Position numbers and translations under genes: made by a program. Below the pieces are notes generated by a model. The model ran no database searches. It was not told where the DNA came from and was given only the letters and a program-made list of their open reading frames with translations. Shown here piece by piece: positions 15,645-24,591 of a DNA stretch of 64,000 nt (its first letter is position 1; each line of letters opens with the position of its first letter). Source of the DNA: Microcoleus sp. EPA2 (GTDB lineage Bacteria > Cyanobacteriota > Cyanobacteriia > Cyanobacteriales > Microcoleaceae); contig JAHRFD010000027.1 of assembly GCA_020882975.1 (NCBI GenBank), forward strand, positions 31,938 through 95,937, written 5' to 3'.

Positions 15645-18527
15645 TTAATCGATCGCCCAAACGCTTCCATCCGGCATGATTGTCCCACTCAAACGAACAT
15701 CAGTCAAGTCAACACCCTCCAGATTAGCACCTTGCAAATCTGCACCACTCAAATTAGCCTTAGTGAGAATAGCACATCTTAAATCTGCATTTTTCAACTG
15801 AGCCTCGCTCAAATCCGCACGGCTTAAATTAGCTTGATTTAACTTAACATTATTTAAAAAAGCCCCCACTAACTTGGCTTTTTTCAAACTAACACCGCTC
15901 AAATTAGCACCATTCAAATCAGCAATAATCAACCTTGCACCATCTAAATTAGCATTTGCTAAATCTGCACCGCTCAACTTAGCATCAACCAAATTAGCTC
16001 GCTGCAAATTTACACCAACTAAATCCGCACCAGATAAATTTACACCCTGAAAATTTCTCCCTCCCGCTGCATATCTACCCACCAAATCTCCCGCATCTGT
16101 AACACTAATATTTCTCTGATGGTGCTGGTTCCAAGTAAAAGTAAAACTATCGCCACTTTGCATGACTCGCCACATTTCATCATACATAGGATATGCACCA
16201 GTTCCACTCAATTTCAGCCAACCTTTTGACCTAGTTAAGGCTACAAATAATTGGTTTCGCAAAATCAAATTACTTTCATTTTTAGCAATGGAGTCAAAAC
16301 CAACCAGATAAACCATATCTGCTTCATTTCCCTTAGCACGGTGAATTCGAGATACCGTGACTCCGCCTTCGCACCAAAAGCGATCGGGCTGAGAATTGGG
16401 TTTATTTACTTTCAATAGATTGCAACTTGGGGTACTGGGAATGTAAATATCAATTCCTTGGTTCATTAAAAAATTAGCCGTATAAGTTTCAAGTTCCATA
16501 GCTTCAAAGCCCGTACCTAAAACAATCACTAAAATTTCCCTAGAGGGTCTCAAACCGTCCACTTTGAGATTGTATAAAATATCTTCAGCTATGGCAGTTA
16601 ATTCTTCTTGACGAGAACGGTATGCTTCAAACTCTAAAACCGGATTTAACCACAATTTAGGCACTAAATTCGGAGAGTTATGAGCAGGGCGATAAATAGT
16701 AACTTTTTTAGTGAATTGATACTGATTATTTTTGACTGTTGATAGATTTTGTGCCGATTCTCCCTCGAAAACTACCTCGTAGCCGATCGCCTTCCAATCT
16801 TCCACGCGAGTAATACCAGTCAGCATTCCCCCCCGTCGCAACAAACCCATACCAATTCCATGAGCAGCAGTTAAAATTGGGCCGGGAACGCGGTAACATT
16901 TTTGCATAATCTCAGTCTTTTTGATACCGTCGCTGTACTCGCCATTTACCAAATGCCCTAACTCTTCACCAAATAATTTGCTAGCGGTGGGAATCTCTAG
17001 ACATTCCAAACTTTGTGCTTCATCATAAGCCCAAATTAAACGGCGCAAATCTTGACCCCCCCCAACCCCCCCTTGTAAAGGGGGGGAGAAATTATCCAAT
17101 GTTTGTAGCTGATTAGCACCGCCTTCTCGATCGGGGGGAGTTGGGGGGGTATTCACAAGACGCAAAGCTTGATAAGCCATCCAAAAAAATGGCTGTTTTC
17201 CTTGTATATTAAAATTTGTGGCAACCATTAAGTCTTGAGATTCGTCAATGAGAATAGCATCAAAAATTTGGGGTATATTAGCAGACTTTAGCAAGTGGCG
17301 ACAGACATAGGCTAAAGCTTGACTTGGTTCCTGAAAATCTGTGTCACCAACAGTCAAACGTCCCACTCCCGCAGCGCGACAAATTGTACTGTAAAGTCCG
17401 GGTTTGTCTTGTCCACCCCAAGCATGGAGGGGACGCAATTTTTGATTATTATTAGCATCGTAGCCAATTTCACCATTGCTAAAACGGCGGAGCCACTTAT
17501 CTAACTGGGCGACAATCTGCTCGTACAAACTGCGAGAAAAAAAGACCAAGGCAATATCCCAATCAGGGTATTTTAAGTGCATCAGAGCTGCTTTTTGGCA
17601 GAGCACAACTGTTTTGCCAGAACCAGCAATTCCGCGAATTCGCTGCGGCCCAGGAGGAATCTGTTTGCCGATGCGTTCTTGTTGTAAATCTAGTTGGGAA
17701 AACTGCTGCTGTAAAGTAGCTAAAACTGCTGCACGGGTTGTATAATTTGCCAGAGGGGAAGAAATCAAATTTGTTGGTAGTGCTGGTTGCTGCTGATTGA
17801 AAAAAAATCGTCTGGGTCGTGGTTTAAAAATAGGAGTTCCGCCAATTACAGCTAGCAGTAACTGCCACTGTTCCCGGTTTAATTGGCTTCCTTTAAAAAC
17901 ACAAGCCGTATTTTTAATGAATTCTATTAGATGCGGAATAGATAATTGAGGATTTCCCGGTGAGGAAATGACAAAATTTTGGGCGGTTCCTGGTTTTTCG
18001 ATTCCACTAATTATTGTTTGTCCTGAATTTCTGTGGAGGTGGTCGTGAAAAAGGATCGGCGGATTGCTCGGAAGCTTGTTAAACTCTTTATTATGCCACT
18101 GTTGCTGAGAAATTGATGGTAAGGCAACGATCGCCCGCCCGCTGACTTTGCCTCGCAAAGCTGTTTCGCGATCGCAGTAGCCAAGCAGGGCGTATAGTTG
18201 ATGCTCTGCTTGCTGATAGGGGTTGCCCCCAGTAGTATAAAAATGTTGGAAATCCCATCTATGACCAGATATGGCGACAATTTGGTCGATCGCGATCGCT
18301 TTGACCTCAATGATAGTTAAACCCAGTTCAAAATCAGCAATTAGAATATCAGGCTCTTTGCGAAAATTTCCACAGGAAGAAAAAATAGGATATCGCCAGT
18401 AGGCAATGCAATCGCGATCGGCAAAAGCCTCACAAACGGCATCCCAAACCTTTTTTTCTGCCGTTTCTCCGGTTTTTCCTAGTGGCTCAGTCGCAATAAA
18501 TTTTCGAGATTGTGCTGCTTTACTCAC
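15645..18527 (-). CDS. NERD nuclease-related domain / superfamily I helicase / pentapeptide-repeat fusion
   Basis: The 960-residue protein has three modules. Residues about 20-170 form a NERD-type domain (WRYPIFSSCG, EPDILIADFELGLTIIEVKA, with D/ExK-like spacing). Residues about 270-810 are a UvrD/Rep-like helicase: Walker A GIAGSGKT at 299-306, DEXQ box ILIDESQDL at Asp428, VSRIHRAKGNEADMVYLVGFD and LFVALTRSK near the end. Residues 826-950 are about 25 perfect pentapeptides of the A(D/N)Lxx type. The pentapeptide tail would fold as a right-handed DNA-mimicking helix. A role in DNA repair or defence is inferred. Residues about 458-494 are foreign: a translated repeat (separate entry). It has an ATG start at 18527. 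Confidence 0.85.
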   Translation of the reverse strand: MSKAAQSRKFIATEPLGKTGETAEKKVWDAVCEAFADRDCIAYWRYPIFSSCGNFRKEPDILIADFELGLTIIEVKAIAIDQIVAISGHRWDFQHFYTTGGNPYQQAEHQLYALLGYCDRETALRGKVSGRAIVALPSISQQQWHNKEFNKLPSNPPILFHDHLHRNSGQTIISGIEKPGTAQNFVISSPGNPQLSIPHLIEFIKNTACVFKGSQLNREQWQLLLAVIGGTPIFKPRPRRFFFNQQQPALPTNLISSPLANYTTRAAVLATLQQQFSQLDLQQERIGKQIPPGPQRIRGIAGSGKTVVLCQKAALMHLKYPDWDIALVFFSRSLYEQIVAQLDKWLRRFSNGEIGYDANNNQKLRPLHAWGGQDKPGLYSTICRAAGVGRLTVGDTDFQEPSQALAYVCRHLLKSANIPQIFDAILIDESQDLMVATNFNIQGKQPFFWMAYQALRLVNTPPTPPDREGGANQLQTLDNFSPPLQGGVGGGQDLRRLIWAYDEAQSLECLEIPTASKLFGEELGHLVNGEYSDGIKKTEIMQKCYRVPGPILTAAHGIGMGLLRRGGMLTGITRVEDWKAIGYEVVFEGESAQNLSTVKNNQYQFTKKVTIYRPAHNSPNLVPKLWLNPVLEFEAYRSRQEELTAIAEDILYNLKVDGLRPSREILVIVLGTGFEAMELETYTANFLMNQGIDIYIPSTPSCNLLKVNKPNSQPDRFWCEGGVTVSRIHRAKGNEADMVYLVGFDSIAKNESNLILRNQLFVALTRSKGWLKLSGTGAYPMYDEMWRVMQSGDSFTFTWNQHHQRNISVTDAGDLVGRYAAGGRNFQGVNLSGADLVGVNLQRANLVDAKLSGADLANANLDGARLIIADLNGANLSGVSLKKAKLVGAFLNNVKLNQANLSRADLSEAQLKNADLRCAILTKANLSGADLQGANLEGVDLTDVRLSGTIMPDGSVWAID
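17047..17155 (-). repeat. C/G-rich dispersed repeat translated in frame within the helicase gene
   Basis: The plus strand shows gaccccccccaaccccccct, then tgtaaagggggggagaaa, and on the far side gatcggggggagttgggggg. On the coding strand it is open and encodes TPPTPPDREGG ... SPPLQGGVGGGQ, composition unlike the flanking helicase. Removing it would join ALRLV to LRRLIWAYDEAQS, which reads as continuous helicase sequence. Confidence 0.75.
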
Positions 18528-18841
18528 AAGAGTCTCAGTATCTGTTTACGATAATTAATTCAATGACTAAACCGGCAAGGAGGCAATTGTGTCAACTAAA
18601 GACAGACTTTTAAAGTGCGATCGAAAAAACAGCAAAAGTCTTGCATTCCCAATTTTTCTTTTCTTCTGTCTGCTGCCGAAAGCCTTTTGCCTTCCTTGAG
18701 GCAATCTCAAACCATTATTTTTTCATAATCTGGGGCTATTTTTGAATTAGTTGAGCCCATAGCAGCTAGGATCGAGCTAGCTCAAGGTTCCAGCTAAAGC
18801 CTGTCATGCGGCATTGCCTCTAAAAAACCCGGTTGAGTCTT
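18528..18841. other. Divergent intergenic region between the helicase fusion and the HEAT protein
   Basis: 314 bases separate two genes that point away from each other, so both promoters should be here. There is an AT-rich patch at 18710-18750 and an inverted pair gatcgagctagctc near 18770. A truncated aaaaaacccggttgag piece of the palindrome family sits just before the HEAT gene. I see no RNA gene. Confidence 0.45.
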
Positions 18842-20005
18842 ATGGCGTACTACCGATTCACTTTACTTTTATTTACCTGTATCGCCTGTCTGGGGGCAGC
18901 CTTCAGTCCCGATGGGGACGGACGTCAACACGCCGTCAATGTTTCCTACCGCGATGCTTCTCCAGAAATTGCTGAGGCGAACTCCTCCTCGGACACTAGC
19001 CCCGACTCCAAGACTCCAAAACCATCTCCAGAAACCAATAGAAGTAAATCTCAACCCTCTAAAACCCAAAAATCTAATTCCAAACTCCCCAAATCAATCT
19101 CAAATTTAATCGTCATTTTGTCTCACCAGCGAGGGTTGTTAATCTTGGGTGTGGCAGCCATTGTCATCACGGCAGCAGCAGTATTTATCATGCTCAAATT
19201 AGTGGGTAGTGACGATTCAAATCATGCTAAGCGAAAACGGGGTAGATTCGAGCGCCACAAACCAAAAAATACTCAATTCAAAACTGCCGACTCTCCCACA
19301 AAGCTCAACGAAACTAGACCAGCAGGCATTTATTTGGGAATCAAAACCACACCAGTATTGCCCGATGGTTCTGATTTCTCTAAAGGCGACAATCCAGACA
19401 GTAGAGAAGCGGAAAAAACAGGAAGTGAAGGCGATCGAATTAATTCCGATGCCTTATATGTAGAGACTAGCAGCAACGGCTTATACAGTGACACAGATTT
19501 GAATCTTTCCCCAAAGAGCCATCTTGCCGATTCCTTAGCCCCTCTTACCAAAGATATTTTCCTGCCCGAAAATGATGAAAGAAGTCAAGTTGATATTATT
19601 GAATTATTGATTGAAGATTTGCAGCACCTCAATCCAGAGAGGCGGCGTAAGGCAATCTGGGAACTGGGGCAACATGGAGATTCCAGAGCTATTAAGCCAC
19701 TGGTAGATCTGCTCGCAAATTCTGACTCTAACCAGTACAGTTTAGTCTTGGCAACTCTCTCAGAAATAGGCGTTCGCACCCTCAAGCCAATGAATAATGC
19801 TTGGTCAATTTCATTGCAAAATCAAAACCCCGAAGTGCGTAAAAATGCAATTCGTGATTTGACACGCATCTATGAATTGGTGAATCAAATTACTTACTTA
19901 TTGCATTATGCTACTGACGATCCCGACCCCGAAGTTCAGGAAACAGCCCGCTGGGCAATTAATCAGTTAAGTTTCATCCGTCCTCGTTCTGGGAAGGATA
20001 GTTAA
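18842..20005 (+). CDS. HEAT-repeat protein with signal-like and transmembrane segments
   Basis: The 387-residue product begins MAYYRFTLLLFTCIACLGAA, a signal-peptide-like or first membrane segment, followed by a Ser/Pro/Lys-rich stretch. A clear transmembrane helix comes next (about residues 92-118, RGLLILGVAAIVITAAAVF), then a long disordered acidic linker. The C-terminal 130 residues have HEAT/PBS-lyase-type repeats (LNPERRRKAIWELGQHGDSR, DPDPEVQETARWAINQL). Such repeats bind protein partners. The partner is unknown. ATG 18842 is chosen over a TTG nine bases upstream. Confidence 0.78.
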   Translation: MAYYRFTLLLFTCIACLGAAFSPDGDGRQHAVNVSYRDASPEIAEANSSSDTSPDSKTPKPSPETNRSKSQPSKTQKSNSKLPKSISNLIVILSHQRGLLILGVAAIVITAAAVFIMLKLVGSDDSNHAKRKRGRFERHKPKNTQFKTADSPTKLNETRPAGIYLGIKTTPVLPDGSDFSKGDNPDSREAEKTGSEGDRINSDALYVETSSNGLYSDTDLNLSPKSHLADSLAPLTKDIFLPENDERSQVDIIELLIEDLQHLNPERRRKAIWELGQHGDSRAIKPLVDLLANSDSNQYSLVLATLSEIGVRTLKPMNNAWSISLQNQNPEVRKNAIRDLTRIYELVNQITYLLHYATDDPDPEVQETARWAINQLSFIRPRSGKDS

Positions 20006-20108
20006 TAATTTCTTTCCAGATAAATTATTTATTTCTCTATTCTCTAATATTACTAAATAATTGCACGATCGCCACCATAAAATAGAAGTAGTAGCACCTT
20101 TCCCAATT

Positions 20109-20297
20109 ATGGAAATACAGAATGAGGATGATTGGCGAAAAATTTGTGCAGATTACCCCAATGCTCCGGTAGAATATTTATGGTTTCTGACCACAACCGA
20201 AGTACAAAAACAAATCCGAGGGTGTCCATGGCCACCTTTGTTGATGAAAACACCCTGGATTGAAGCTTTCGGAAAAGTCCCCTTTGAGTTAAATTAA
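20109..20297 (+). CDS. Small hypothetical protein, 62 residues
   Basis: ATG 20109 begins MEIQNEDDWRKICADYPNAP, followed by EYLWFLTTTEVQKQIRGCPW and a hydrophilic end. It has aromatic residues in a protein-like pattern but no family that I recognise. It sits 37 bases before map and ends TTAAATTAA, so it may be co-transcribed with map. A TTG at 20061 could extend it by 16 residues. The reading frame is well formed but short. Confidence 0.45.
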   Translation: MEIQNEDDWRKICADYPNAPVEYLWFLTTTEVQKQIRGCPWPPLLMKTPWIEAFGKVPFELN

Positions 20298-20333
20298 CTC
20301 TTACTCAACCACAAAAAACACAAAAAAATAACT

Positions 20334-21095
20334 ATGGCTACCGAACGTTTAGTGTTGTTATCTAGTAGAGAAATAGAAAAAATGCGCCAAGCAGGTCGCT
20401 TAGCTGCCCAACTTTTACTACACCTTGAACCCATGATCAAACCCGGTGTCAGCACTTTAGCAATTAATGACGAAGCCGAACGTTGGACTTTGGCACATGG
20501 CGCAAAAAGTGCTCCGTTAGGTTATAAAGGATTTCCTAAGTCTCTCTGCGCTAGTGTAAATCAAGTAGTATGTCATGGCATCCCAAATGCCAAACAAATT
20601 TTGAGAGAAGGTGACATTATTAATATTGATGTAACGCCTTTAGTTGATGGTTATCATGGCGATACTTCCAAAACTTTTTTTGTTGGGAAACCTTCACCCG
20701 TTGCAAAAAGGTTAGTGGAAGTAACTGAGGAATGTTTGAGAAGAGGAATTGCGGAAGTCAAACCCGGTGCTCGTACTGGCGACATCGGCGCAGCAATTCA
20801 AGAGTATGCAGAAGCACAGGGCTTTTCGGTAGTCCGAAATTTTGCCGGGCACGGTGTCCATCGAGTGTTTCATACGGAACCGGAAATTCTGCACTATGGG
20901 AAACGGGGGACTGGAAAAAAGTTGAGACAAGGGATGGTTTTTACCATTGAACCTATGATTAATGAGGGTACTTGGGAAGTGGAAATTCTCGCAGATGGTT
21001 GGACTGCTGTGACTCAAGATGGAAAGCTTTCGGCTCAATTTGAACACACTTTGGCGGTGACTGATTCTGGGGTGGAAATTCTGACGTTACCTTAG
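20334..21095 (+). CDS. map: Methionine aminopeptidase, type I
   Basis: The 253-residue enzyme removes the N-terminal Met from nascent proteins. The metal ligands are in NIDVTPLVDGYHGDTSKTF (two Asp), GHGVHRVFHTEP (His), TIEPMINEG (Glu) and the C-terminal QFEHTLAVT (Glu). CHGIPN supplies the substrate-binding His. The length is that of a type Ia enzyme without an N-terminal extension. ATG 20334 follows caaaaaaataact with little Shine-Dalgarno character. Cyanobacteria usually carry several map genes, so this may be one paralogue. Confidence 0.95.
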   Translation: MATERLVLLSSREIEKMRQAGRLAAQLLLHLEPMIKPGVSTLAINDEAERWTLAHGAKSAPLGYKGFPKSLCASVNQVVCHGIPNAKQILREGDIINIDVTPLVDGYHGDTSKTFFVGKPSPVAKRLVEVTEECLRRGIAEVKPGARTGDIGAAIQEYAEAQGFSVVRNFAGHGVHRVFHTEPEILHYGKRGTGKKLRQGMVFTIEPMINEGTWEVEILADGWTAVTQDGKLSAQFEHTLAVTDSGVEILTLP

Positions 21096-21186
21096 AATTG
21101 ATTAACCAACATTAGGCATTTTAATGGTTTGGTGAGGGTCTGAGATGCTTGTGTTCCTTGGCAAAACTCACGACTCGGAATTACCT

Positions 21187-21229
21187 ATAGCAACTGCCAA
21201 AGCTGTTAAGGCGCTTTGGCTACTGCTAT
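21187..21229 (+). terminator. Imperfect hairpin downstream of map
   Basis: atagcaactgccaaagc and gctttggctactgctat form a 17-base-pair stem with two mismatches around a nine-base loop. It lies 92 bases after the map stop codon. There is no T-run directly after it, so it could also be a palindromic repeat. Confidence 0.45.
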
Positions 21230-21359
21230 CAATCTTTAGCAAAGTGTTTCTTTTCCTTAATCAAAAAAAGCGATCGCCCTTGCTTCTCTCCCTTGTCCAC
21301 AAATTTGGCTAGAATTAAGCTATGCTGAGCTCCCCAACTCGAACAAATTTCAGTTGTCT

Positions 21360-22724
21360 ATGTCTAACTCCTCCCTCCTCAACCCAGGTTCAACTCTCGA
21401 AAAACGCTACCGAATTATCCGCGAATTAGGCCGCGGTGGCTTCGGGCGCACTTACCTCGCCGAAGATATCAACCGCTACCACGAACCTTGCGTACTCAAA
21501 GAGTTTTCTCCGGTGATTCACAGCCCCAAAGCTGCCGAATTGTTCGATCGCGAATCGAGTATCCTTTACAACCTCCAACACCCCCAAATTCCCCGCTTTC
21601 GAGAACTTCTGCGAACCGATATCGGTGGGAGTCAATGTTTATTTTTAGTCCAAGATTATATCCCTGGTCAAACCTACGAAGCAATACTGATATCGCGTCA
21701 GCAACAAGGTAAAAATTTTAACGAAGCTGAAGTTACTCAACTGCTATTTCAGATTTTGCCAATTCTAGAATACATCCACTCGAAAAATTTAATTCACCGC
21801 GATATTTCCCCGGACAATATTATTCAACATGATGTTGACAAATTACCATTTTTAATTGATTTCGGTTCTGTCAAACAAATCGCAGCCACTGCTGTATTTC
21901 AGTTTCAAGGACAATCGGATACGGCGATCGGCAAACAGGGTTATGCGCCTATGGAACAGATGCGACAGGGTAAAGTGTCTCCGGCTAGCGATTTGTATGC
22001 TTTGGCTGTCACCGCTTTAGTCTTGCTGACAGGGAAAAAGCCTCAGAAATTGTACGATGTTAATCACAAAACTTGGGATTGGCGATCGCACGTCAGTGTC
22101 AGTCAAAATCTCGGTACTGTATTGGATCGGATGTTAGCAGACAATGCGGGCGATCGCTATCAGTCTGCAAAAGAAGTCCGCGCAGCACTCAAAGATCCAA
22201 AATTATCTCAAATTAGCAGCATCATCTCCCAAATGGTGACAATGAACTTTGTCGGCCGCCCTTTCAAAAACAGCACTCAAACCCCTACCAGCAATCATAC
22301 TCCTGTTGGCCCCAATCCTCAAGTTGTTAATATCAAAATTTTCCAATTAATTCCTTGGAAAATATTAGCGAGTTTAAGTGTTGTTTTATTACCAGGAATG
22401 CTAGCATTTAGTGTAGTTAAGTCTGGTTTCACCTTTCCTAAGCTGCCTGATTTACCGAAATTTTCTTCCCGCCGCCAACCACCGGATACATCCTTAGACA
22501 GAGCCGAAATACTTCGTCAAGAAAAAATTGGTCAGCGACGTAAAAATCTCAACATTGATAAAGATATATTCTATCAAAAAGTTGATGAGTTATTTTACAA
22601 TAAATATCCCGAATTAAAAGGTCGTAGCTTGACAGATAAGCCAGAAGATGCAGAAATCAGGCAGAAATGGTGTGAAGTTGCTGAGGATTTTCTGGACAAG
22701 TTGGAGAAAGGAGGAACTTTTTGA
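21360..22724 (+). CDS. Serine/threonine protein kinase (Hanks type) with C-terminal transmembrane helix
   Basis: The 454-residue protein has a full kinase domain in residues about 15-285: glycine loop ELGRGGFGRTYLAED, catalytic loop HRDISPDN with Asp148, metal motif DFGS, and the APMEQMRQGKVSPASDLYAL activation/APE-like region. A transmembrane helix (about 328-348, ILASLSVVLLPGMLAFSVV) and an extracytoplasmic tail of about 100 residues follow. It would phosphorylate Ser/Thr targets in response to an unknown signal. ATG 21360 is preferred over the TTG six bases earlier. A second kinase of the same plan is at 27816. Confidence 0.9.
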   Translation: MSNSSLLNPGSTLEKRYRIIRELGRGGFGRTYLAEDINRYHEPCVLKEFSPVIHSPKAAELFDRESSILYNLQHPQIPRFRELLRTDIGGSQCLFLVQDYIPGQTYEAILISRQQQGKNFNEAEVTQLLFQILPILEYIHSKNLIHRDISPDNIIQHDVDKLPFLIDFGSVKQIAATAVFQFQGQSDTAIGKQGYAPMEQMRQGKVSPASDLYALAVTALVLLTGKKPQKLYDVNHKTWDWRSHVSVSQNLGTVLDRMLADNAGDRYQSAKEVRAALKDPKLSQISSIISQMVTMNFVGRPFKNSTQTPTSNHTPVGPNPQVVNIKIFQLIPWKILASLSVVLLPGMLAFSVVKSGFTFPKLPDLPKFSSRRQPPDTSLDRAEILRQEKIGQRRKNLNIDKDIFYQKVDELFYNKYPELKGRSLTDKPEDAEIRQKWCEVAEDFLDKLEKGGTF

Positions 22725-22751
22725 TATTTAAGATAGAATAAGATTTATTTA

Positions 22752-22790
22752 ACCACAGAGGGCGCAGAGGGCGCAGAGGGAAGAGGAAGA
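22752..22790 (+). repeat. Short dispersed 'ccacagagggcgcagag' repeat
   Basis: taaccacagagggcgcagag repeats itself with a 9-base step, as at 735. It runs into a purine-rich ggaagagg stretch up to 22820 and sits in the kinase-folB spacer. Confidence 0.7.
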
Positions 22791-22879
22791 GTAGCACAGG
22801 AAAGAGAGGGAAGAGAAAGATAACTTTATCTGCTTTAATACAAATTTGTATAGGCAAACCACTTTTAGTTTATTGCAAA

Positions 22880-23236
22880 ATGGATTCTATTCAACTTACA
22901 GGCATTCGCTGTTACGGATATACTGGCTATCTGCCGGAAGAGCAGGTTTTGGGGCAGTGGTTTGAAGTGGATGTTACTCTCTGGCTGGATTTATCGCAAG
23001 CTGGCAAAAGTGATGATATTGAACATACTCTCGATTACCGCAGTGCCATTACTCTGATTCAAAATCTAGTCAAAGAATCTAAGTTTTTGTTGATCGAACG
23101 TTTAGCAGATACCATCGTCCAAGCGCTTTTACAACTACCTTTAGTGGATAAAGTCAAGTTACAACTCTCAAAACCAGCAGCCCCTATCCCGGATTTTGGT
23201 GGCAGAATTACTCTCGAAATTACTAGAAGTCATTAG
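22880..23236 (+). CDS. folB: Dihydroneopterin aldolase
   Basis: The 118-residue protein matches FolB of folate biosynthesis, which cleaves dihydroneopterin to hydroxymethyl-dihydropterin and glycolaldehyde. Conserved features are IQLTGIRCYGYTGYLPEE (active-site Tyr and Glu region), TLDYRSAI, LIERLADTI and the C-terminal LSKPAAPIPDFGG, with the catalytic Lys. Size is normal (about 120). The start is ATG 22880. It is convergent with the ndh cluster; the spacer is filled by heptamer repeats. Confidence 0.94.
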   Translation: MDSIQLTGIRCYGYTGYLPEEQVLGQWFEVDVTLWLDLSQAGKSDDIEHTLDYRSAITLIQNLVKESKFLLIERLADTIVQALLQLPLVDKVKLQLSKPAAPIPDFGGRITLEITRSH

Positions 23237-23353
23237 TCCTTAGTCATTAGTCATTCGTTATTAGTCATTAGTTAGTTGGCTGTTGGCTATTGGCAGTAGT
23301 CAGTTATGATTCAACCAATAACTAATGACTAATGACTGATGACTACTGACTAA
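23237..23353. repeat. Heptanucleotide repeats (ttagtca)n and complement
   Basis: Runs of the heptamer ttagtca (ttagtcattagtcattcgtt) are followed by a near-inverted run aatgactaatgactgatgac. The two runs could pair in RNA between folB and ndhE. Period 7 repeats recur at 24760, 41741, 44815 and 47644. Confidence 0.8.
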
Positions 23354-23665
23354 TTACCACTTCAGCAAATTAAATGCTTCCATGTCTACGGTATTACGGT
23401 TGCGATAAATCGCCAACACAATTGCTAAACCTACCGCAGCTTCAGCAGCAGCTACCGTGACTACAAATACGGTAAATACTTGACCTTTAATGTGCACTGG
23501 GTCGAGATAATTAGAGAAACCCATCAAATTCAGATTGACGGCATTTAGCATTAGCTCGATCGACATCAACACCCGCACTGCATTTCGGCTAGTGATCAAA
23601 CCGTAAATACCAATGCAGAAAAGTGCGGCGGCTAATAACAGGAAATACTGGAGTTGCAGTTGCAT
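23354..23665 (-). CDS. ndhE: NAD(P)H-quinone oxidoreductase subunit 4L (NdhE/NuoK)
   Basis: The 103-residue membrane protein has three transmembrane helices: residues about 4-22, 29-50 and 62-85. Conserved NuoK features are [32 protein letters not shown] sequence with the buried Glu in SIELMLN, and [16 protein letters not shown] with the second Glu. It belongs to the proton-pumping membrane arm of NDH-1 in cyclic electron flow and respiration. It is the last gene of the ndhA-I-G-E order, separated from ndhG by about 296 bases of repeats. Confidence 0.96.
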   Translation of the reverse strand: MQLQLQYFLLLAAALFCIGIYGLITSRNAVRVLMSIELMLNAVNLNLMGFSNYLDPVHIKGQVFTVFVVTVAAAEAAVGLAIVLAIYRNRNTVDMEAFNLLKW

Positions 23666-23671
23666 AAATTT

Positions 23672-23757
23672 AAAGAGGAAGGAAGAAGGAAGAAGGAAGA
23701 AGGAAGAAGGAAGAAGGAATAAGGAAGAAGGAAGAAGGAAGAAGGAAGAAGGAAATT
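23672..23757. repeat. Heptanucleotide microsatellite (ggaagaa)n
   Basis: About 11 steps of ggaagaa, with one ggaataa variant, lie between ndhG and ndhE. On the minus strand this becomes a pyrimidine tract. An open frame through it would encode monotonous FFLLPSS repeats and is not a gene. Confidence 0.9.
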
Positions 23758-23760
23758 AAC

Positions 23761-23950
23761 TGGTTCCTAGGCTCTGCCTGGGAACCGATTTCTTGCTTGC
23801 TCTGCCTCGCTTCTAACTGGTTCCTAGGCTCTGCCTGGGAACCGATTTCTTTCTTGCTCTGCCTCGCTTCTTCAACCTTCCTTCTTAGTTTCATGAAAAT
23901 TTGAGGCAGAGCCTCTGGATCTGCGTTACCAGGCAGAGCCTGGGAACGAG
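23761..23950. repeat. Tandem palindromic repeats (ggctctgcctgggaac family)
   Basis: ctaggctctgcctgggaacc and tttcttgcttgctctgcctc occur twice in a row with a period of about 53 bases. They are followed by gaggcagagcctctgg and aggcagagcctgggaacg in inverse sense. The family also occurs at 4311. It lies inside the ndhG-ndhE spacer. Confidence 0.85.
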
Positions 23951-23961
23951 TTAACGAGTTA

Positions 23962-24591
23962 CTACTTGTTAGATTCGGGTAAAGAAGTATCTCCGGCTGC
24001 TACTAATTCACGAGGTCTTTCTGGCAAACTAAAAGCTGGTGTTTCAGATAGTTTGTTGGAGGGCAATTCATCGACGAAGAAATCGCGGCGGGCTAACACA
24101 ATTGCTCCTACCATTGCCATTAACAAAAACACTGATGCTAACTCGAAAGGTAGCAAATAGTCTGTAAAGAAGTGTTTGGCGATCGTCACGATCGAACTTT
24201 CGGCTGGTGCGCCCGTCGTGGCGACAATTGCCCAAGGAGTAGACAGCACCATTGTGCTCAAGAGAGCAAACAAACCTACGCAAACTACTGCTGTTGCTAC
24301 TTGACGCACCCAAGCATTAGGAATGTTGCGAAAATCTTCTCGCTTGTTCACCAACATAATCGCAAACAAAATCAAGACGTTAACAGCACCAACGTAAATC
24401 AATACCTGGGCTGCTGCTACAAAGTCGGCATTTAGCAATAGGTACAAACCAGCAATACTGGTAAACACCCCACACAGCAAAAAAGCTGAGTAAACGATGT
24501 TGGAGAATAGCACTACTCCTAATGCTCCTCCAATCATCATTACGGACAGTATGCCAAATGAAACAATTTGAACCCCTTCAGCTAAATTCAC
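23962..24591 (-). CDS. ndhG: NAD(P)H-quinone oxidoreductase subunit 6 (NdhG/NuoJ)
   Basis: The 209-residue protein has five hydrophobic helices and the NuoJ core LLLNADFVAAAQVLIYVGAV (helix 3) followed by NVLILFAIMLVNKRED. It is a membrane-arm subunit of NDH-1. The C-terminal 45 residues are hydrophilic and lineage-specific. It is located between ndhI and ndhE in the usual cyanobacterial order. Confidence 0.95.
   Translation of the reverse strand: MNLAEGVQIVSFGILSVMMIGGALGVVLFSNIVYSAFLLCGVFTSIAGLYLLLNADFVAAAQVLIYVGAVNVLILFAIMLVNKREDFRNIPNAWVRQVATAVVCVGLFALLSTMVLSTPWAIVATTGAPAESSIVTIAKHFFTDYLLPFELASVFLLMAMVGAIVLARRDFFVDELPSNKLSETPAFSLPERPRELVAAGDTSLPESNK

Noticed and set aside
23670..23894. 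Minus-strand frame rich in FFLLPSS and SKKEIGSQAEP
   Set aside because: It is the translation of heptamer and palindrome repeats in the ndhG-ndhE spacer.
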